DNA of 32,855 nucleotides. Source: Jiulongibacter sp. Its GTDB lineage: Bacteria > Bacteroidota > Bacteroidia > Cytophagales > Spirosomataceae. The translations under genes were made by a program, and so were the position numbers. This document shows positions 1 to 8,530 of this stretch, piece after piece. Below the pieces are notes generated by a model. It had not been told where the DNA came from and made no database searches. It was given only the letters and a program-made list of their open reading frames with translations. How positions within the stretch are numbered: position 1 is the stretch's first letter; every line of letters starts with the position of its first letter. Where the stretch lies: positions 1-32,855 of the forward strand of contig JAHEBN010000026.1 in NCBI GenBank assembly GCA_024645245.1. The letters are read 5' to 3'.

Positions 1-1
1 T

Positions 2-772
2 GAAAAAAAGCCTTTTCAAAAAAATGAACAGCCGGATTCTATCTCTGCTTACACAAAGACAAATCTGAAGAATTATTTTCCTGCTACCGACACGGAATTT
101 GAAACTGTAGTGAAGTTTGAAAACACTTCTGTTTTTTATGGTCAAAAAGCAGCACTTTCAGATATAAATTGGGAGGTAAAAAAAGGAGAAAGTTGGGCTT
201 TGCTCGGGCCTAATGGCTCAGGTAAAAGTACTTTACTCAGCATGATTATGGCCGATAACCCCCAGGCATATCAAAACAAAATGTGGCTTTTTGATAGAAG
301 ACGTGGAAGTGGTGAAAGTATTTGGGATATTAAAAAGCGAATTGGGTTTGTTTCTCCAGAATTGCATTTATTTTTCAGCAAACAAATTCCGGTTTGGAAA
401 GTGGTGGCTTCGGGCCTTTTTGATTCAGCGGGTCTTTTCCAAAAGCTTTCTTCTGATCAAAATTGTCGTGTTTTCGAAATGCTCGAATTGTTTGAAATTG
501 CCAATTTAAAAGACAGAATGATTGCTGAATTGTCTTTGGGAGAGCAAAGAACTGCCTTTTTGGCCAGAGCTCTGGTAAAAAATTCTCCGCTGCTTTTGTT
601 AGATGAAGCTTGTCAGAACCTGGACTATAACCACATGGTGTATTTTCGGGAAATGATCAATGAAATTGTAAGTAGAACGGGTAAAACCCTGATTTATGTT
701 ACGCACAACCAAGAAGAGATCCCGACATGTGTGAATAATGTATTTAGGTTGAATGAGGGCAGGCGGGTTTAA
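2..772 (+). CDS. Tandem ABC ATPase (ModF-like), C-terminal half, partial
   Basis: The reading frame is open from base 2 of the window, so the gene begins upstream. The GTG at 110 is an internal valine and not a convincing start. The visible part is one complete nucleotide-binding domain preceded by a linker of about 36 residues. Counting from the GTG, Walker A is GPNGSGKST (33-41). The signature is LSLGE instead of LSGGQ, Walker B is LLLLDEA, and the switch histidine lies in VTHNQEE. A degenerate signature and a preceding linker fit two-domain soluble ATPases of the ModF/PhrA type. These have no permease partner in the operon, and none is visible here. Function is therefore uncertain: molybdate-related by name only. 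The gene stands alone, with a convergent small gene 13 bases after its stop. Confidence 0.8.
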   Translation, partial: EKKPFQKNEQPDSISAYTKTNLKNYFPATDTEFETVVKFENTSVFYGQKAALSDINWEVKKGESWALLGPNGSGKSTLLSMIMADNPQAYQNKMWLFDRRRGSGESIWDIKKRIGFVSPELHLFFSKQIPVWKVVASGLFDSAGLFQKLSSDQNCRVFEMLELFEIANLKDRMIAELSLGEQRTAFLARALVKNSPLLLLDEACQNLDYNHMVYFREMINEIVSRTGKTLIYVTHNQEEIPTCVNNVFRLNEGRRV

Positions 773-785
773 TACTTAGAACTTT

Positions 786-995
786 TCAGGCATATCTCCT
801 TTCTGTCCTAATCCTTCTCTCCATTCTTCTGAACCGGGTTGCATTTTTACCATCCAGCCGTGATGCCACTGCCCACATGGCAGCAGGTATCCAGCCCAAA
901 ATAGTGATTTGAAGAAAAAAACATAGAATACCGGCCAATATTCGTCCTCTTAAAAAGAAAGACAACCAAGGCACCAAAACTGCGATTAGTAACAT
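786..995 (-). CDS. YqaE/Pmp3-family small membrane protein
   Basis: A 69-residue protein with two hydrophobic segments (about 1-13 and 18-43) joined by a short RGR turn, then a basic tail rich in Arg. The arrangement, with a central segment LQITILGWIPAAMWAV, matches the Pmp3/YqaE family. That family consists of two-helix plasma-membrane proteolipids linked in other organisms to membrane potential and stress, but the molecular role is unclear. The Arg-rich tail of about 20 residues is longer than in the shortest family members but is seen in Bacteroidota relatives. It converges on the ABC ATPase gene and has an AT-rich upstream region. The family call rests on recall of sequence pattern only. 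Confidence 0.65.
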   Translation of the reverse strand: MLLIAVLVPWLSFFLRGRILAGILCFFLQITILGWIPAAMWAVASRLDGKNATRFRRMERRIRTERRYA

Positions 996-1107
996 AGCTT
1001 TTTTATAATTTAATAGTCAAATTTTAATTAAATTATTTTAAGTAGCTAATAGAATTTTATGAACGGCTTATATAATATCTCAAGACAGAATAATTATGAA
1101 TTTAAAC

Positions 1108-1165
1108 TCAAAAACCACTGATTTAGTAACTTTTAATTGCTTACAAAATCACTAAATCAGTGGTT
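1108..1165 (-). terminator. Long-stem intrinsic terminator of the M43 protease gene
   Basis: A perfect 15-bp inverted repeat (1113-1127 AACCACTGATTTAGT with 1151-1165) separated by 23 bases. On the minus strand it is followed by a run of five T. It lies 14 bases past the stop of the minus-strand protease gene, the expected place for its terminator. Confidence 0.65.
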
Positions 1166-1178
1166 AGGAATCATATCA

Positions 1179-2195
1179 TTAAGGTAAAACAATTGACTCC
1201 CTAACTCCACCCGAGGCGAATAAAGCACGAGAGCGATCAACCTGTCCGTTTGTAAACATATACATACAAGGATCATCTGTATAATCCATGTAATTCATAG
1301 TCATATTTGTACCGCTGCACTTAACAAGCGGGAAAGTTGGGCAGCCATAGTTTGGCGAATCAGATAAAGGTGTATCCGTTACGAAATCATCGACTCCGCA
1401 ACCTCCATCTCCCCATATATGTCGTAAATTTAGCCAGTGACCCACCTCATGCGTTGCAGTACGGCCCAGATTGTAAGGTGCATTGGCAGCTCCTGAAAGT
1501 CCAAAATAATTTGGGTCAATTACAACTCCATCTGTTGCAGTAGAACCTCCAGGAAATTGTGCATAGCCTAAAATACCGCCGCCAATAACGCAAGACCACA
1601 TGTTTAGGTATTTTGATGGATCACTTGGGTCTATTCCTCCTTGTTTAGATTTTTTCATGGCGTCTCGGGTTCCCCAAGATGACTTATTGCTTGACTTGCG
1701 AATAATATTGGCAAGTGTAAAATGTACACTCATGGTGCCAACTGCATTTTGAAAAAAAGAAGGCACTGAATTAATATCGCTATTTTGAGCAGCAAAATCA
1801 GCATTTAAAACATCAATTTGTGATTGTATTTGAGTATCAGAAATGTTTTCAGCAGCGTTTGAATACAAAACATTTACCACAACAGGTATTTCAATTGTTC
1901 CAGAGTAAGGTGTTCCATCTCCTCCCGTTCCGCCACCACCGCCGCCCGGTTTGCCCTTTCCATTAATTACTTTAAGTGAATGAGCCTCAATGGCAGCCAT
2001 GCGATTTGCCAATCCCGGATTTTCCTTTAATTGTCTCTCTAAAACTTTCATTGTTTCGCATGTTCTGCCATTTACAACAGTTTGTGCCAGAAACTCATTT
2101 TCAGGTACCGCAGAATCCATTTCAGTTTTAACAGAGCATGCCGTTAAAATGGATAAACCTGTTACCGTGAAGATAACCTTGTAGATGTTTTTCAT
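1179..2195 (-). CDS. M43 (cytophagalysin-type) zinc metalloprotease lipoprotein
   Basis: A 338-residue secreted protease. An N-terminal lipoprotein signal ends at the lipobox LTAC (Cys20). A short propeptide-like region (about 35-75) is followed by a Gly-rich linker (83-93). The catalytic domain carries HEVGHWLNLRH: zinc ligands His249, His253 and His259, general base Glu250, with Asn in place of Gly as is usual for the pappalysin/cytophagalysin family M43. The Met-turn is in MNYMDY near the C-terminus, with conserved Cys in the loops around it. No C-terminal type IX sorting domain follows, so the enzyme is predicted to be membrane-anchored, either periplasmic or at the surface, and not released. 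It is monocistronic, with a long hairpin terminator downstream. The substrate is unknown. Confidence 0.9.
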   Translation of the reverse strand: MKNIYKVIFTVTGLSILTACSVKTEMDSAVPENEFLAQTVVNGRTCETMKVLERQLKENPGLANRMAAIEAHSLKVINGKGKPGGGGGGTGGDGTPYSGTIEIPVVVNVLYSNAAENISDTQIQSQIDVLNADFAAQNSDINSVPSFFQNAVGTMSVHFTLANIIRKSSNKSSWGTRDAMKKSKQGGIDPSDPSKYLNMWSCVIGGGILGYAQFPGGSTATDGVVIDPNYFGLSGAANAPYNLGRTATHEVGHWLNLRHIWGDGGCGVDDFVTDTPLSDSPNYGCPTFPLVKCSGTNMTMNYMDYTDDPCMYMFTNGQVDRSRALFASGGVRESIVLP

Positions 2196-2344
2196 AAAAA
2201 ATATTTTAGTTTATTGATTAAGAATCAATGAAGTAAATTTTAATTTTCCAAAAAAGCAATTTTACAATTACAAATTTTTATTTTGGAATCGGTCAATAAG
2301 ATTAATCTTCTGTTTTCCTATTAGAGTAATGATTGTAGAATTTA

Positions 2345-2352
2345 TACTTTTG
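2345..2352 (+). promoter_or_regulatory. Candidate -7 element of the gcvT promoter
   Basis: TACTTTTG matches the Bacteroidota -7 form TAnnTTTG exactly and lies 24 bases before the gcvT ATG. No convincing -33 TTTG is seen at the expected distance, so this is a partial match. I saw no glycine-riboswitch-like structure in the 181-base intergenic region. Confidence 0.45.
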
Positions 2353-2376
2353 TAATTATTAAAAAAAACCTAAATA

Positions 2377-3471
2377 ATGTCCGTAAAAAATATTCCACTT
2401 AAATCATTACACGAAAAAATAGGCGGTAAAATGATTCCTTTTGCAGGTTTTAATATGCCAGTGCGTTATAGTTCTGATATCGAAGAGCATATGGCTGTAC
2501 GTGAAAGTGTGGGTGTATTTGATGTAAGCCACATGGGAGAATTTTACCTTAATGGACCAGGCGTTTTGGATCTTATACAAAAGGTTTCTGCAAATGATGC
2601 ATCCGTTTTGTACAATGGAAAAATTCAGTACAGCTACCTGCCAAATGAAACCGGAGGTGTGGTGGATGATTTATTGGTTTATCGCATAGATGAAGACGAA
2701 TACATGTTGGTAGTGAATGCTTCCAATATTGAAAAGGACTGGAATCACATCCAGAAATACAATACGGAAGGTGTAGAGATGATCAACATGTCGGATGAGC
2801 TGTGCCTGTTTGCAGTGCAGGGACCCAAGGCTGTTGATACTTTGCAAAAACTGACAAATATACCTCTTAAAAATGTGGAGTATTATACTTTCACCAAAGG
2901 TGATTTTGCTGGAGTGCCCAACGTATTTTTATCTGCAACTGGCTACACCGGTGCGGGTGGATTTGAATTATATGTACCCAATCAACATGCCGAAGAAGTT
3001 TGGAACAGAATTTTTGAAGCAGGCGAAGAATTTGACATTAAACCGATTGGCTTAGGAGCCAGAGATACCCTAAGATTGGAAATGGGATATTGTTTGTACG
3101 GAAACGACATTACCGACGAAACCTCACCACTTGAAGCAGGATTGGGATGGGTAACTAAATTTACCAAGCCTTTTGTCAATTCAGAGAAGCTACAAAAAGA
3201 AAAGAACGAAGGTATCAAAAGGAAATTAGTGGGCCTTGAAATGATAGACCGGGGCATACCAAGGTCACATTATGAAATATGCGATGAGGATGGAAATCAA
3301 ATCGGAGAAATTACTTCGGGAACCATGTCGCCATTAATGAAAAAGGGAATCGCGATCGGTTATGTGGAAAAAGCATATTCCAAACCAGGCACGGCGATTT
3401 ATGTAAAAGTAAGAGAAAAATTACTTAAAGCCGAAGTGGTAAAAATGCCATTTGTAAAGGCGGGCGTGTAA
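2377..3471 (+). CDS. gcvT: Glycine cleavage system T protein (aminomethyltransferase)
   Basis: A 364-residue protein of the normal T-protein length. It transfers the methylene group from the aminomethyl-lipoyl arm of H protein to tetrahydrofolate, releasing ammonia. Family-typical stretches are visible in order: the N-terminal substrate loop FDVSHMGEF, the folate-site region VVDDLLVYR with the conserved Asp pair, FAVQGPKA, TGYTGAGGFE, and GARDTLRLEMGYCLYGND followed by SPLEAGLGW. The C-terminal barrel contains GEITSGTMSPLMKKGIAIGYV. The gene is monocistronic here. gcvH and gcvP are not in the window, while the L-protein gene lpdA lies about 24 kb away. Start at the ATG 24 bases after a -7 element. 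Confidence 0.96.
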   Translation: MSVKNIPLKSLHEKIGGKMIPFAGFNMPVRYSSDIEEHMAVRESVGVFDVSHMGEFYLNGPGVLDLIQKVSANDASVLYNGKIQYSYLPNETGGVVDDLLVYRIDEDEYMLVVNASNIEKDWNHIQKYNTEGVEMINMSDELCLFAVQGPKAVDTLQKLTNIPLKNVEYYTFTKGDFAGVPNVFLSATGYTGAGGFELYVPNQHAEEVWNRIFEAGEEFDIKPIGLGARDTLRLEMGYCLYGNDITDETSPLEAGLGWVTKFTKPFVNSEKLQKEKNEGIKRKLVGLEMIDRGIPRSHYEICDEDGNQIGEITSGTMSPLMKKGIAIGYVEKAYSKPGTAIYVKVREKLLKAEVVKMPFVKAGV

Positions 3472-3497
3472 AAATTTGACCTTGATTTTTAAAAATT

Positions 3498-3530
3498 AAG
3501 ATATATAGTAATACTACATATCTTCTTTTT
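3498..3530. terminator. Shared terminator between convergent gcvT and MarR genes
   Basis: AAGATAT (3498-3504) pairs with ATATCTT (3518-3524), with TAG/CTA pairs inside. It is followed on the plus strand by CTTTTT and on the minus strand by a T-rich stretch. It fills the 59-base gap between the two converging genes and can serve both. Confidence 0.6.
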
Positions 3531-4166
3531 CTATGACGTTCTAACCCGACTTGTAAGTAACTGATAAGCTTCATCCATTGTCGTATTTTTAACGTTTTTG
3601 AAGTGTTGTTTGTGGAATTGAGCCAATTTTTCGAGAATGCCGATTAAAACATATTTTTCCGATTCTTTCAGTTTATCGAAAGCCATTTCACCTACCTGTT
3701 CCATTTTCGGCAAGCTCATTTGTATGAATTGAATTCCTTCTGGAGTTATTCTCAGGCGTTTCGATCTTTTATCATTAGCATCCGGAAATTCAGTAACGAG
3801 CTTATTTTTAATAAGCCTCTTGATTACATCAATGCCTGAAGGAAATTCGGATATCATTTCATAGATCAATTCACTTTTGGTAGGTTCTCCCATTATTACC
3901 AATTGCATCAAATATACCCAATCTTCCACATTGTTTAAAGGCAATCCCGATAATGCCATTTTAGAATAATGAGAGGCATAACGCGAAAGCTTTCCTGTTA
4001 AACTTGCAAGTTTGGCATTTAGCGAAACGGCACTTTTCTCCAAAGTAGTATCCTTCAACAATAACTGTTTTTCTAAATAGTGAACACAAAAATTTTCCAG
4101 TTCACCATCTGGGTTTTCCTCTTCAAATTCTGCCCAAAGATTTACAAGTCTTACTACTTTATTCAT
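3531..4166 (-). CDS. MarR-family transcriptional regulator
   Basis: A 211-residue protein, longer than a typical MarR (about 145) because of an N-terminal helical extension of about 60 residues. The winged helix-turn-helix lies at about 90-155. Its recognition region is GEPTKSELIYEMISEFPSG and its wing is NDKRSKRLRITPEG, carrying the Asp/Arg pattern usual for MarR wings. C-terminal helices would form the dimer. It is transcribed divergently from the exporter operon with 135 bases between the start codons, the classical layout for local repression relieved by the exported compound. A candidate operator lies just before the first exporter gene. The effector is unknown. Confidence 0.82.
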   Translation of the reverse strand: MNKVVRLVNLWAEFEEENPDGELENFCVHYLEKQLLLKDTTLEKSAVSLNAKLASLTGKLSRYASHYSKMALSGLPLNNVEDWVYLMQLVIMGEPTKSELIYEMISEFPSGIDVIKRLIKNKLVTEFPDANDKRSKRLRITPEGIQFIQMSLPKMEQVGEMAFDKLKESEKYVLIGILEKLAQFHKQHFKNVKNTTMDEAYQLLTSRVRTS

Positions 4167-4273
4167 TTTTATTAAAAGAATTCATTTTTAACAAGTACTT
4201 TGTTTTCATAATTAAAACTAAAAATAGTGCACGAAAATTCTCTAATTTTTAAAACTATTTAAAATTATTTATG

Positions 4274-4298
4274 TTTATTAATATGTATTCATAATAAA
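4274..4298. promoter_or_regulatory. Candidate operator (AT-rich palindrome) before exporter operon
   Basis: TTTATTA (4274-4280) and TAATAAA (4292-4298) form a perfect 7-bp inverted repeat around an 11-base centre, ending three bases before the ATG of the ABC ATPase gene. The position between divergent MarR and exporter genes makes it a candidate MarR site. AT-rich palindromes are common by chance in such DNA. Confidence 0.4.
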
Positions 4299-4301
4299 TA
4301 C

Positions 4302-4991
4302 ATGATAGCAGAACTTAAAAATGTAAGTAAGGTTTACAAAACCGGCGATCAAACTATTACAGCTTTACAGCCAACCAACGTAAAAATTAACGAGGGTGAG
4401 TTGGTACTGATAATCGGGCCATCCGGCTCAGGAAAAACTACACTCTTATCTTTAATTGGATGTGTTATTTACCCAAGTAAAGGTGATTTATATGTTGACG
4501 GAAATCATGTAAATGAAATGAGTGAAAAAAATCTGGCGAAACTCCGGAGAGAAAACATTGGTTTTGTATTTCAAAATTTTAACCTGCTGGCACCACTCAA
4601 TTCCTTTGAAAATGTAGCCATGCCGCTTCAGCTTTTGGGAATTGAAAATAGTGAGGTGAAAATAAGAGCTACCAATGCCTTGAAAATGGTGGATATGTGG
4701 GATCGAGCCAAAAGTCTGCCAAAACAACTTTCGGGAGGTCAACAGCAGCGGGTTGCGATAGCCCGTGCTTTGGTTAGTAATCCAAAAATTATTCTTTGCG
4801 ATGAACCTACTGCTTCACTGGATAAGTCGTCGCTGGATGTGGTGATGAATGAACTCAGAACCCTGGCCCATTCGGGTAAGGCAGTGGCTGTAGTAACGCA
4901 CGATCCCAGGCTTAAAAAGTTTGCAGATCGAATTTTGGAAGTAGAAAATGGTTTTGTGAAGGATATAAAAAATGAAAATTTTAACGAATAA
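4302..4991 (+). CDS. ABC exporter ATP-binding protein (DevA/LolD/MacB type)
   Basis: A 229-residue nucleotide-binding subunit. Walker A is GPSGSGKTT (39-47), the Q-loop is FVFQNFNLL, the signature is LSGGQQQR, Walker B is IILCDEPTASLD and the switch histidine is in VTHD. The short length, the IGCVIYPSKG segment and the SGGQQQR signature place it in the LolD/MacB/DevA class that powers tripartite export through a FtsX-like permease. The 3' end overlaps the start region of the adaptor gene, so the genes are translationally linked. The proposed ATG follows a palindrome by three bases, so repression at this point would block both transcription start and translation of the operon. Confidence 0.92.
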   Translation: MIAELKNVSKVYKTGDQTITALQPTNVKINEGELVLIIGPSGSGKTTLLSLIGCVIYPSKGDLYVDGNHVNEMSEKNLAKLRRENIGFVFQNFNLLAPLNSFENVAMPLQLLGIENSEVKIRATNALKMVDMWDRAKSLPKQLSGGQQQRVAIARALVSNPKIILCDEPTASLDKSSLDVVMNELRTLAHSGKAVAVVTHDPRLKKFADRILEVENGFVKDIKNENFNE

Positions 4992-4998
4992 AATAATT

Positions 4999-5961
4999 AT
5001 GTATTTGTTCAAAAATCAATTGCTCTTTTTGTCTCTTTTTGCTTTGGTTTTTACCGCATGTGAAAATAAAAGCAAGAAGGCTGAATTAGAAAAGCAGGAT
5101 TCTCTGTCAATGGCCAAGCCATGGGCAATTAATGAAGTAATGGGCATAGCCATTATTGAACCTGTAGAAAGAATTACCAATTTGGCTGCAAACAGCAGTG
5201 GCATTATTAAAGAAGTTTACGCCCAATCTGGTCAATTGGTGAAATCCGGTGAGATTCTGTTAAAAATTGATTCAGATCTGGATAATGTGGAGGTACAGCA
5301 GGCTCAAAGCAAGGTTTTAACTCAAAAACAAGCAATCGAGGCGGCAACAGCAAATATTCAAATTCTTAAATCGCAACTCAACAAAGCAAACAGTGATTTA
5401 AGTAGAGATCAAGCCCTCTACGATGGGAAAGCATTAACCTCAAAAGAACTGGAAAATACCAAATACACCGTTATTAATCTTCAGAAACAGATCGATGCAC
5501 AAGTGGCTTCCTTAGATCAACAGAAGGCAAAGCTCAATGAAATAAATACGGATATAAAATATTACCGAACCTCCCTCGATCAAAAAATAGTGCGTTCACC
5601 GTCAGACGGAACCTTGTTATCATTTGATGTAAAAAAAGGAGAATATCTCAGCCCAAATCAAACGATTGCTGAATTTGCCCCTACCGGTCCTTTGATGGCT
5701 TTGACCGAAATTGATGAGATTTTTGCAACAAAAGTAAAGGTTGGTCAGAAAGCAAACATAAAAAATCAAGGAAGCGAAGAAGTGATTGCCACAGGAACAG
5801 TCATACTTACTTCTCCATATTTAAGGAAAAAATCGCTTTTTTCTGAAAATACCGATAATCTGGAAGACCGACGCGTGCGGGAGGTTAGAGTTGAACTGGA
5901 CGATGCCAGCAATGTTTTGATAGGCTCCAGAGTGGAATGCTGGATAGATGTAAAAAAATGA
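4999..5961 (+). CDS. HlyD/DevB-like adaptor lipoprotein of ABC exporter
   Basis: Periplasmic adaptor that bridges the inner-membrane ABC permease and a TolC-like channel. I chose the ATG at 4999 over one at 4972. The later start gives a normal 20-residue lipoprotein signal ending FTAC, whereas the earlier one adds nine residues and overlaps the ATPase gene by 20 bases. Both remain possible. In order: an N-terminal beta/lipoyl half (NSSGIIKEVYAQSGQLVKSGEILLKI), a long coiled-coil hairpin (about residues 90-190), the second lipoyl half (IVRSPSDGTLLSFDVKKGEYL), then a beta-barrel domain (LTEIDEIFATKVKVGQKA). This arrangement matches DevB-type adaptors. It lies between the ATPase and permease genes. 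Confidence 0.88.
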   Translation: MYLFKNQLLFLSLFALVFTACENKSKKAELEKQDSLSMAKPWAINEVMGIAIIEPVERITNLAANSSGIIKEVYAQSGQLVKSGEILLKIDSDLDNVEVQQAQSKVLTQKQAIEAATANIQILKSQLNKANSDLSRDQALYDGKALTSKELENTKYTVINLQKQIDAQVASLDQQKAKLNEINTDIKYYRTSLDQKIVRSPSDGTLLSFDVKKGEYLSPNQTIAEFAPTGPLMALTEIDEIFATKVKVGQKANIKNQGSEEVIATGTVILTSPYLRKKSLFSENTDNLEDRRVREVRVELDDASNVLIGSRVECWIDVKK

Positions 5962-5968
5962 TTTTAAC

Positions 5969-7084
5969 ATGTTAAAAACCGCCTTCAGATTTTTACTTTT
6001 TGATAAAGCCAAGACCTTCGGTGCCTTGTTCGGTATTATAATATCCACTTTTTTGGTTGGGCAAAATGTCGGAATTTTTATTTTCCTCAGTAATGCAATG
6101 AAAGCCATCGTAGCTAATAATCAAGGATATATCTGGGTGATTGACAATAAAACACAAAATGCTACGCAACTTTCTGCCCTGGATATGAGGATTAACAGAA
6201 CGATTAAGAGTATGCCGGGTGTTGAAAATTCGTATCCGCTGGTTGTTTCCGCTGGTGCAGCAAAATTTTCAAATGGGAAAACAAGCGGACTGACTTTAAT
6301 AGGCATACAAGCACCTGAATTTGCCGGGATTTGGAATTTATACACAGCAAAAAAAATGGATTTACTTCCCGATGGGGCTGTTTTCACAGAATTTTTCGAT
6401 TCAAAAACCCTGGGTGGTCTTAAGCCTGGTGACTATTTCGAAATAAATGGCAAAAAAGTCTATAATGCCGGTCTTACCCGAGGAGTACGTGGTTTCGCAG
6501 GAATTTATGGATTTACAACAATTGAAAGAGCCAGGTATTTGACCAATTACTCTGTTAATAATGCCAATGCGTTTTTGGTGAAGTGGAAAAAAGGGTCTGA
6601 TAAGGCATTAATTATAAATGAAATAAATAAAACAATCCCTGGCATAAAGGCATGGGATGCTGTCGATTTGGCTCAGGCAACTTTGAAAGAAGTTCTTAAA
6701 ACAAATGGCATTGCTGCTTCATTTGGCAGTTTGATTGGCTTTGCCATCATTTCCGGCTTTGTAATTATTGGTTTGACACTCTATTCTTCTGCCGTAGACC
6801 GGATAAAGGATTACGGAACTTTAAAAGCAATTGGAGCTACCAACTCCTACATTACATGGCTCATAATTCTACAGGCAGCTTTAGTTGCTTTGCTTGGTTT
6901 TATAATTGGTAGACTAATGGTACAAGGTTTCAAAATGGGAATCGCCAACTCCGGTACTATTTTTCAATTTCCATTTTATGTAGAAGTTGCCTTATTTATT
7001 GTAATTCTAATGATTTCAATAGGAGGAAGTCTGTTTGCTGTACGAAAAATAAACGCTCTGGAACCTGCGGCAGTTTTCCGTTAA
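5969..7084 (+). CDS. DevC-like ABC exporter permease (FtsX/MacB fold)
   Basis: A 371-residue four-helix permease. The first membrane segment (about 18-42, FGALFGIIISTFLVGQNVGIFIFL) is followed by a large periplasmic domain (about 45-245). Three further segments lie at about 255-278, 292-315 and 338-360, the usual order of the FtsX/MacB superfamily. The N-terminus (LLFDKAKTFGALFGI) and overall length resemble cyanobacterial DevC more than MacB, whose ATPase is fused. It starts eight bases after the adaptor stop and is followed directly by the TolC-like gene, giving a complete export complex in one transcript. The cargo is not indicated by the neighbours. Confidence 0.87.
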   Translation: MLKTAFRFLLFDKAKTFGALFGIIISTFLVGQNVGIFIFLSNAMKAIVANNQGYIWVIDNKTQNATQLSALDMRINRTIKSMPGVENSYPLVVSAGAAKFSNGKTSGLTLIGIQAPEFAGIWNLYTAKKMDLLPDGAVFTEFFDSKTLGGLKPGDYFEINGKKVYNAGLTRGVRGFAGIYGFTTIERARYLTNYSVNNANAFLVKWKKGSDKALIINEINKTIPGIKAWDAVDLAQATLKEVLKTNGIAASFGSLIGFAIISGFVIIGLTLYSSAVDRIKDYGTLKAIGATNSYITWLIILQAALVALLGFIIGRLMVQGFKMGIANSGTIFQFPFYVEVALFIVILMISIGGSLFAVRKINALEPAAVFR

Positions 7085-7095
7085 TATAATTGAAA

Positions 7096-8462
7096 ATGAA
7101 AGAGAAAATTAATCTGATTTATTCTAATAGATTGCTTAAATCAAATTTGAAAGCAATTGCGTTTTTTGTGTTTGGTGTTTTTACGATTATCCCTATTTCG
7201 GCTTTTTCACAGTCATATAGCCTCAATGAAGCAATAGATTTAGGGCTCAAAAACCGATTGGAAATTAAAAATCAAAGCTTGCAAATTGATATTGCCAATG
7301 GCTTAAATGATAAAATAAGAGCACAATGGAAACCCAAAATAAGTGCCCAGGCCGATCTGCGTTGGAATACTCAATTACAAACCACCGTTTTGCCTTTTGA
7401 TATTACAGGTAAAAATGCCGATGGTACATCTACTGTCAAATTTGGTACACCTTTTAATAATTCACTTGGCTTGCAGCTAGACCAGAAAATTTTGATCCAA
7501 ACAAAAAAATTGATTTGAAAATCAATGAAAATGAAAAATCAAGGCAATTAGTAACATTGGAACAGTTGGCGGCTGAAATAAAAGAACAAATTACCACTGC
7601 TTATTACACGGCCATTTTAAATAAAGAAAAAATAAAATTAAGCCAAGATGCTTTAGACAGAGCCAAAGTTTCAGAAGAAGAGGCAGAGGTACAATATAAA
7701 AATGGCACTTTATTACAAAATGACTTGGACAGATTTAGGTTAGATTCTAAAAATGCTTTGCTTTCCCACCAAAGAAACATACAGGAATTGGATATATCAT
7801 TAGCAAACTTGAAATACCTGATGAATATTCAGTCGGATGAGGAATTTCACCTTTCTGACAATTTAATTGACATTGAACTACAAAGTCAAATTAATCTTTC
7901 GCCTGATTTTGATAACATCCCGGAGCTTAAAATAGAGCAAACCAATACCGTGCTGTATGAATTAAATCAGAAAAAGGCTTTAGCAGTTAATAAACCTACT
8001 ATTTCTGCTTACGGAAATTATTCAGTTCTACAGCTAAATAATCAATTTAATCCCTTTTCTACGGGTACCTGGTTTCCGTATAATTATTTGGGAGTAAAAT
8101 TCTCCATTCCTATATATGATGGGAAACTTGCTCAGACAGATGTACGAGAAAACAAAATACAGCGTCAAATCAGTACTAATCGACAACAAATACTTCTGTC
8201 CGAATATGAATATCAGTCTTATTCAGCAATGCAAAAAATGACTCAGGTCAAAATCGATAAAGAACAAGCTGAAGGAAACATAGCCCTGGCACGTCAGATT
8301 TATGAAACGGATAAATTCCGTTTTGAAAAAGGAGTAATAACTTATAATGATCTTAAAACTACAGAAAACACGCTTCAGCAGTCAGAACTAAATCTATATA
8401 CGGCGATTTATAATTACTTACTTGCCGATTTACAATACAGAAAGGCTTCCGCAAAATTCTGA
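7096..8462 (+). pseudogene. TolC-like outer-membrane efflux protein, split by a frameshift
   Basis: Two reading frames together make one TolC-family channel. The 5' part (7096-7518) encodes a signal peptide ending AFSQ and the first periplasmic helix (YSLNEAIDLGLKNRLEIKN). The 3' part (open to 8462) carries the rest: helices with EQITTAYYTAILNKEKI, the second repeat, and LPYNYLGVKFSIPIYDG-like strands. The ATG at 7096 is preferred over TTG at 7090. In the 5' frame the junction reads DQKILIQTKKLI-stop. In the 3' frame it reads FDPNKKIDLKINE, so adding one T to the run at 7490-7493 restores DQKIFDPNKKIDLKINE. The break is either a sequencing error, a true inactivating mutation, or a -1 shift on the A7 run at 7503-7509. 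It is the last gene of the exporter operon. Confidence 0.8.
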
Positions 8463-8493
8463 TATCATTTGAATTATTGGTTTTTTGAAAATA

Positions 8494-8507
8494 GTATGCT
8501 TGCATAC
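8494..8507. promoter_or_regulatory. Perfect palindrome overlapping the acyl-CoA dehydrogenase promoter
   Basis: GTATGC-TT-GCATAC is a perfect 6-bp inverted repeat. Its centre supplies the TTG of the likely -33 box. A third half-site GCATAC occurs at 8532-8537, exactly 30 bases after the right arm, just past the -7 box. The arrangement fits an operator for a dimeric repressor. Confidence 0.5.
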
Positions 8508-8530
8508 CATTTGTTTATCTTTTAATTTTG
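8500..8530 (+). promoter_or_regulatory. Promoter of the acyl-CoA dehydrogenase gene
   Basis: TTG (8500-8502), 20 bases, then TAATTTTG (8523-8530), an exact TAnnTTTG. The start codon follows 26 bases after the -7 box. Confidence 0.6.

Noticed and set aside
110-772. Complete single-domain ABC ATPase starting at GTG 110
   Set aside because: The frame is open back to base 2 with linker-like sequence, so the gene more likely starts outside the window as a two-domain protein.
2196-2376. Glycine riboswitch upstream of gcvT
   Set aside because: The 181-base gap is AT-rich with the likely promoter only about 24 bases from the ATG, leaving no room for an aptamer in the transcript.
7515-8462. Separate gene starting at TTG 7515
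   Set aside because: It begins in the middle of a TolC fold without a signal peptide, and the frame continues upstream past 7491 into sequence completing the 5' half, so it is the 3' part of one broken gene.
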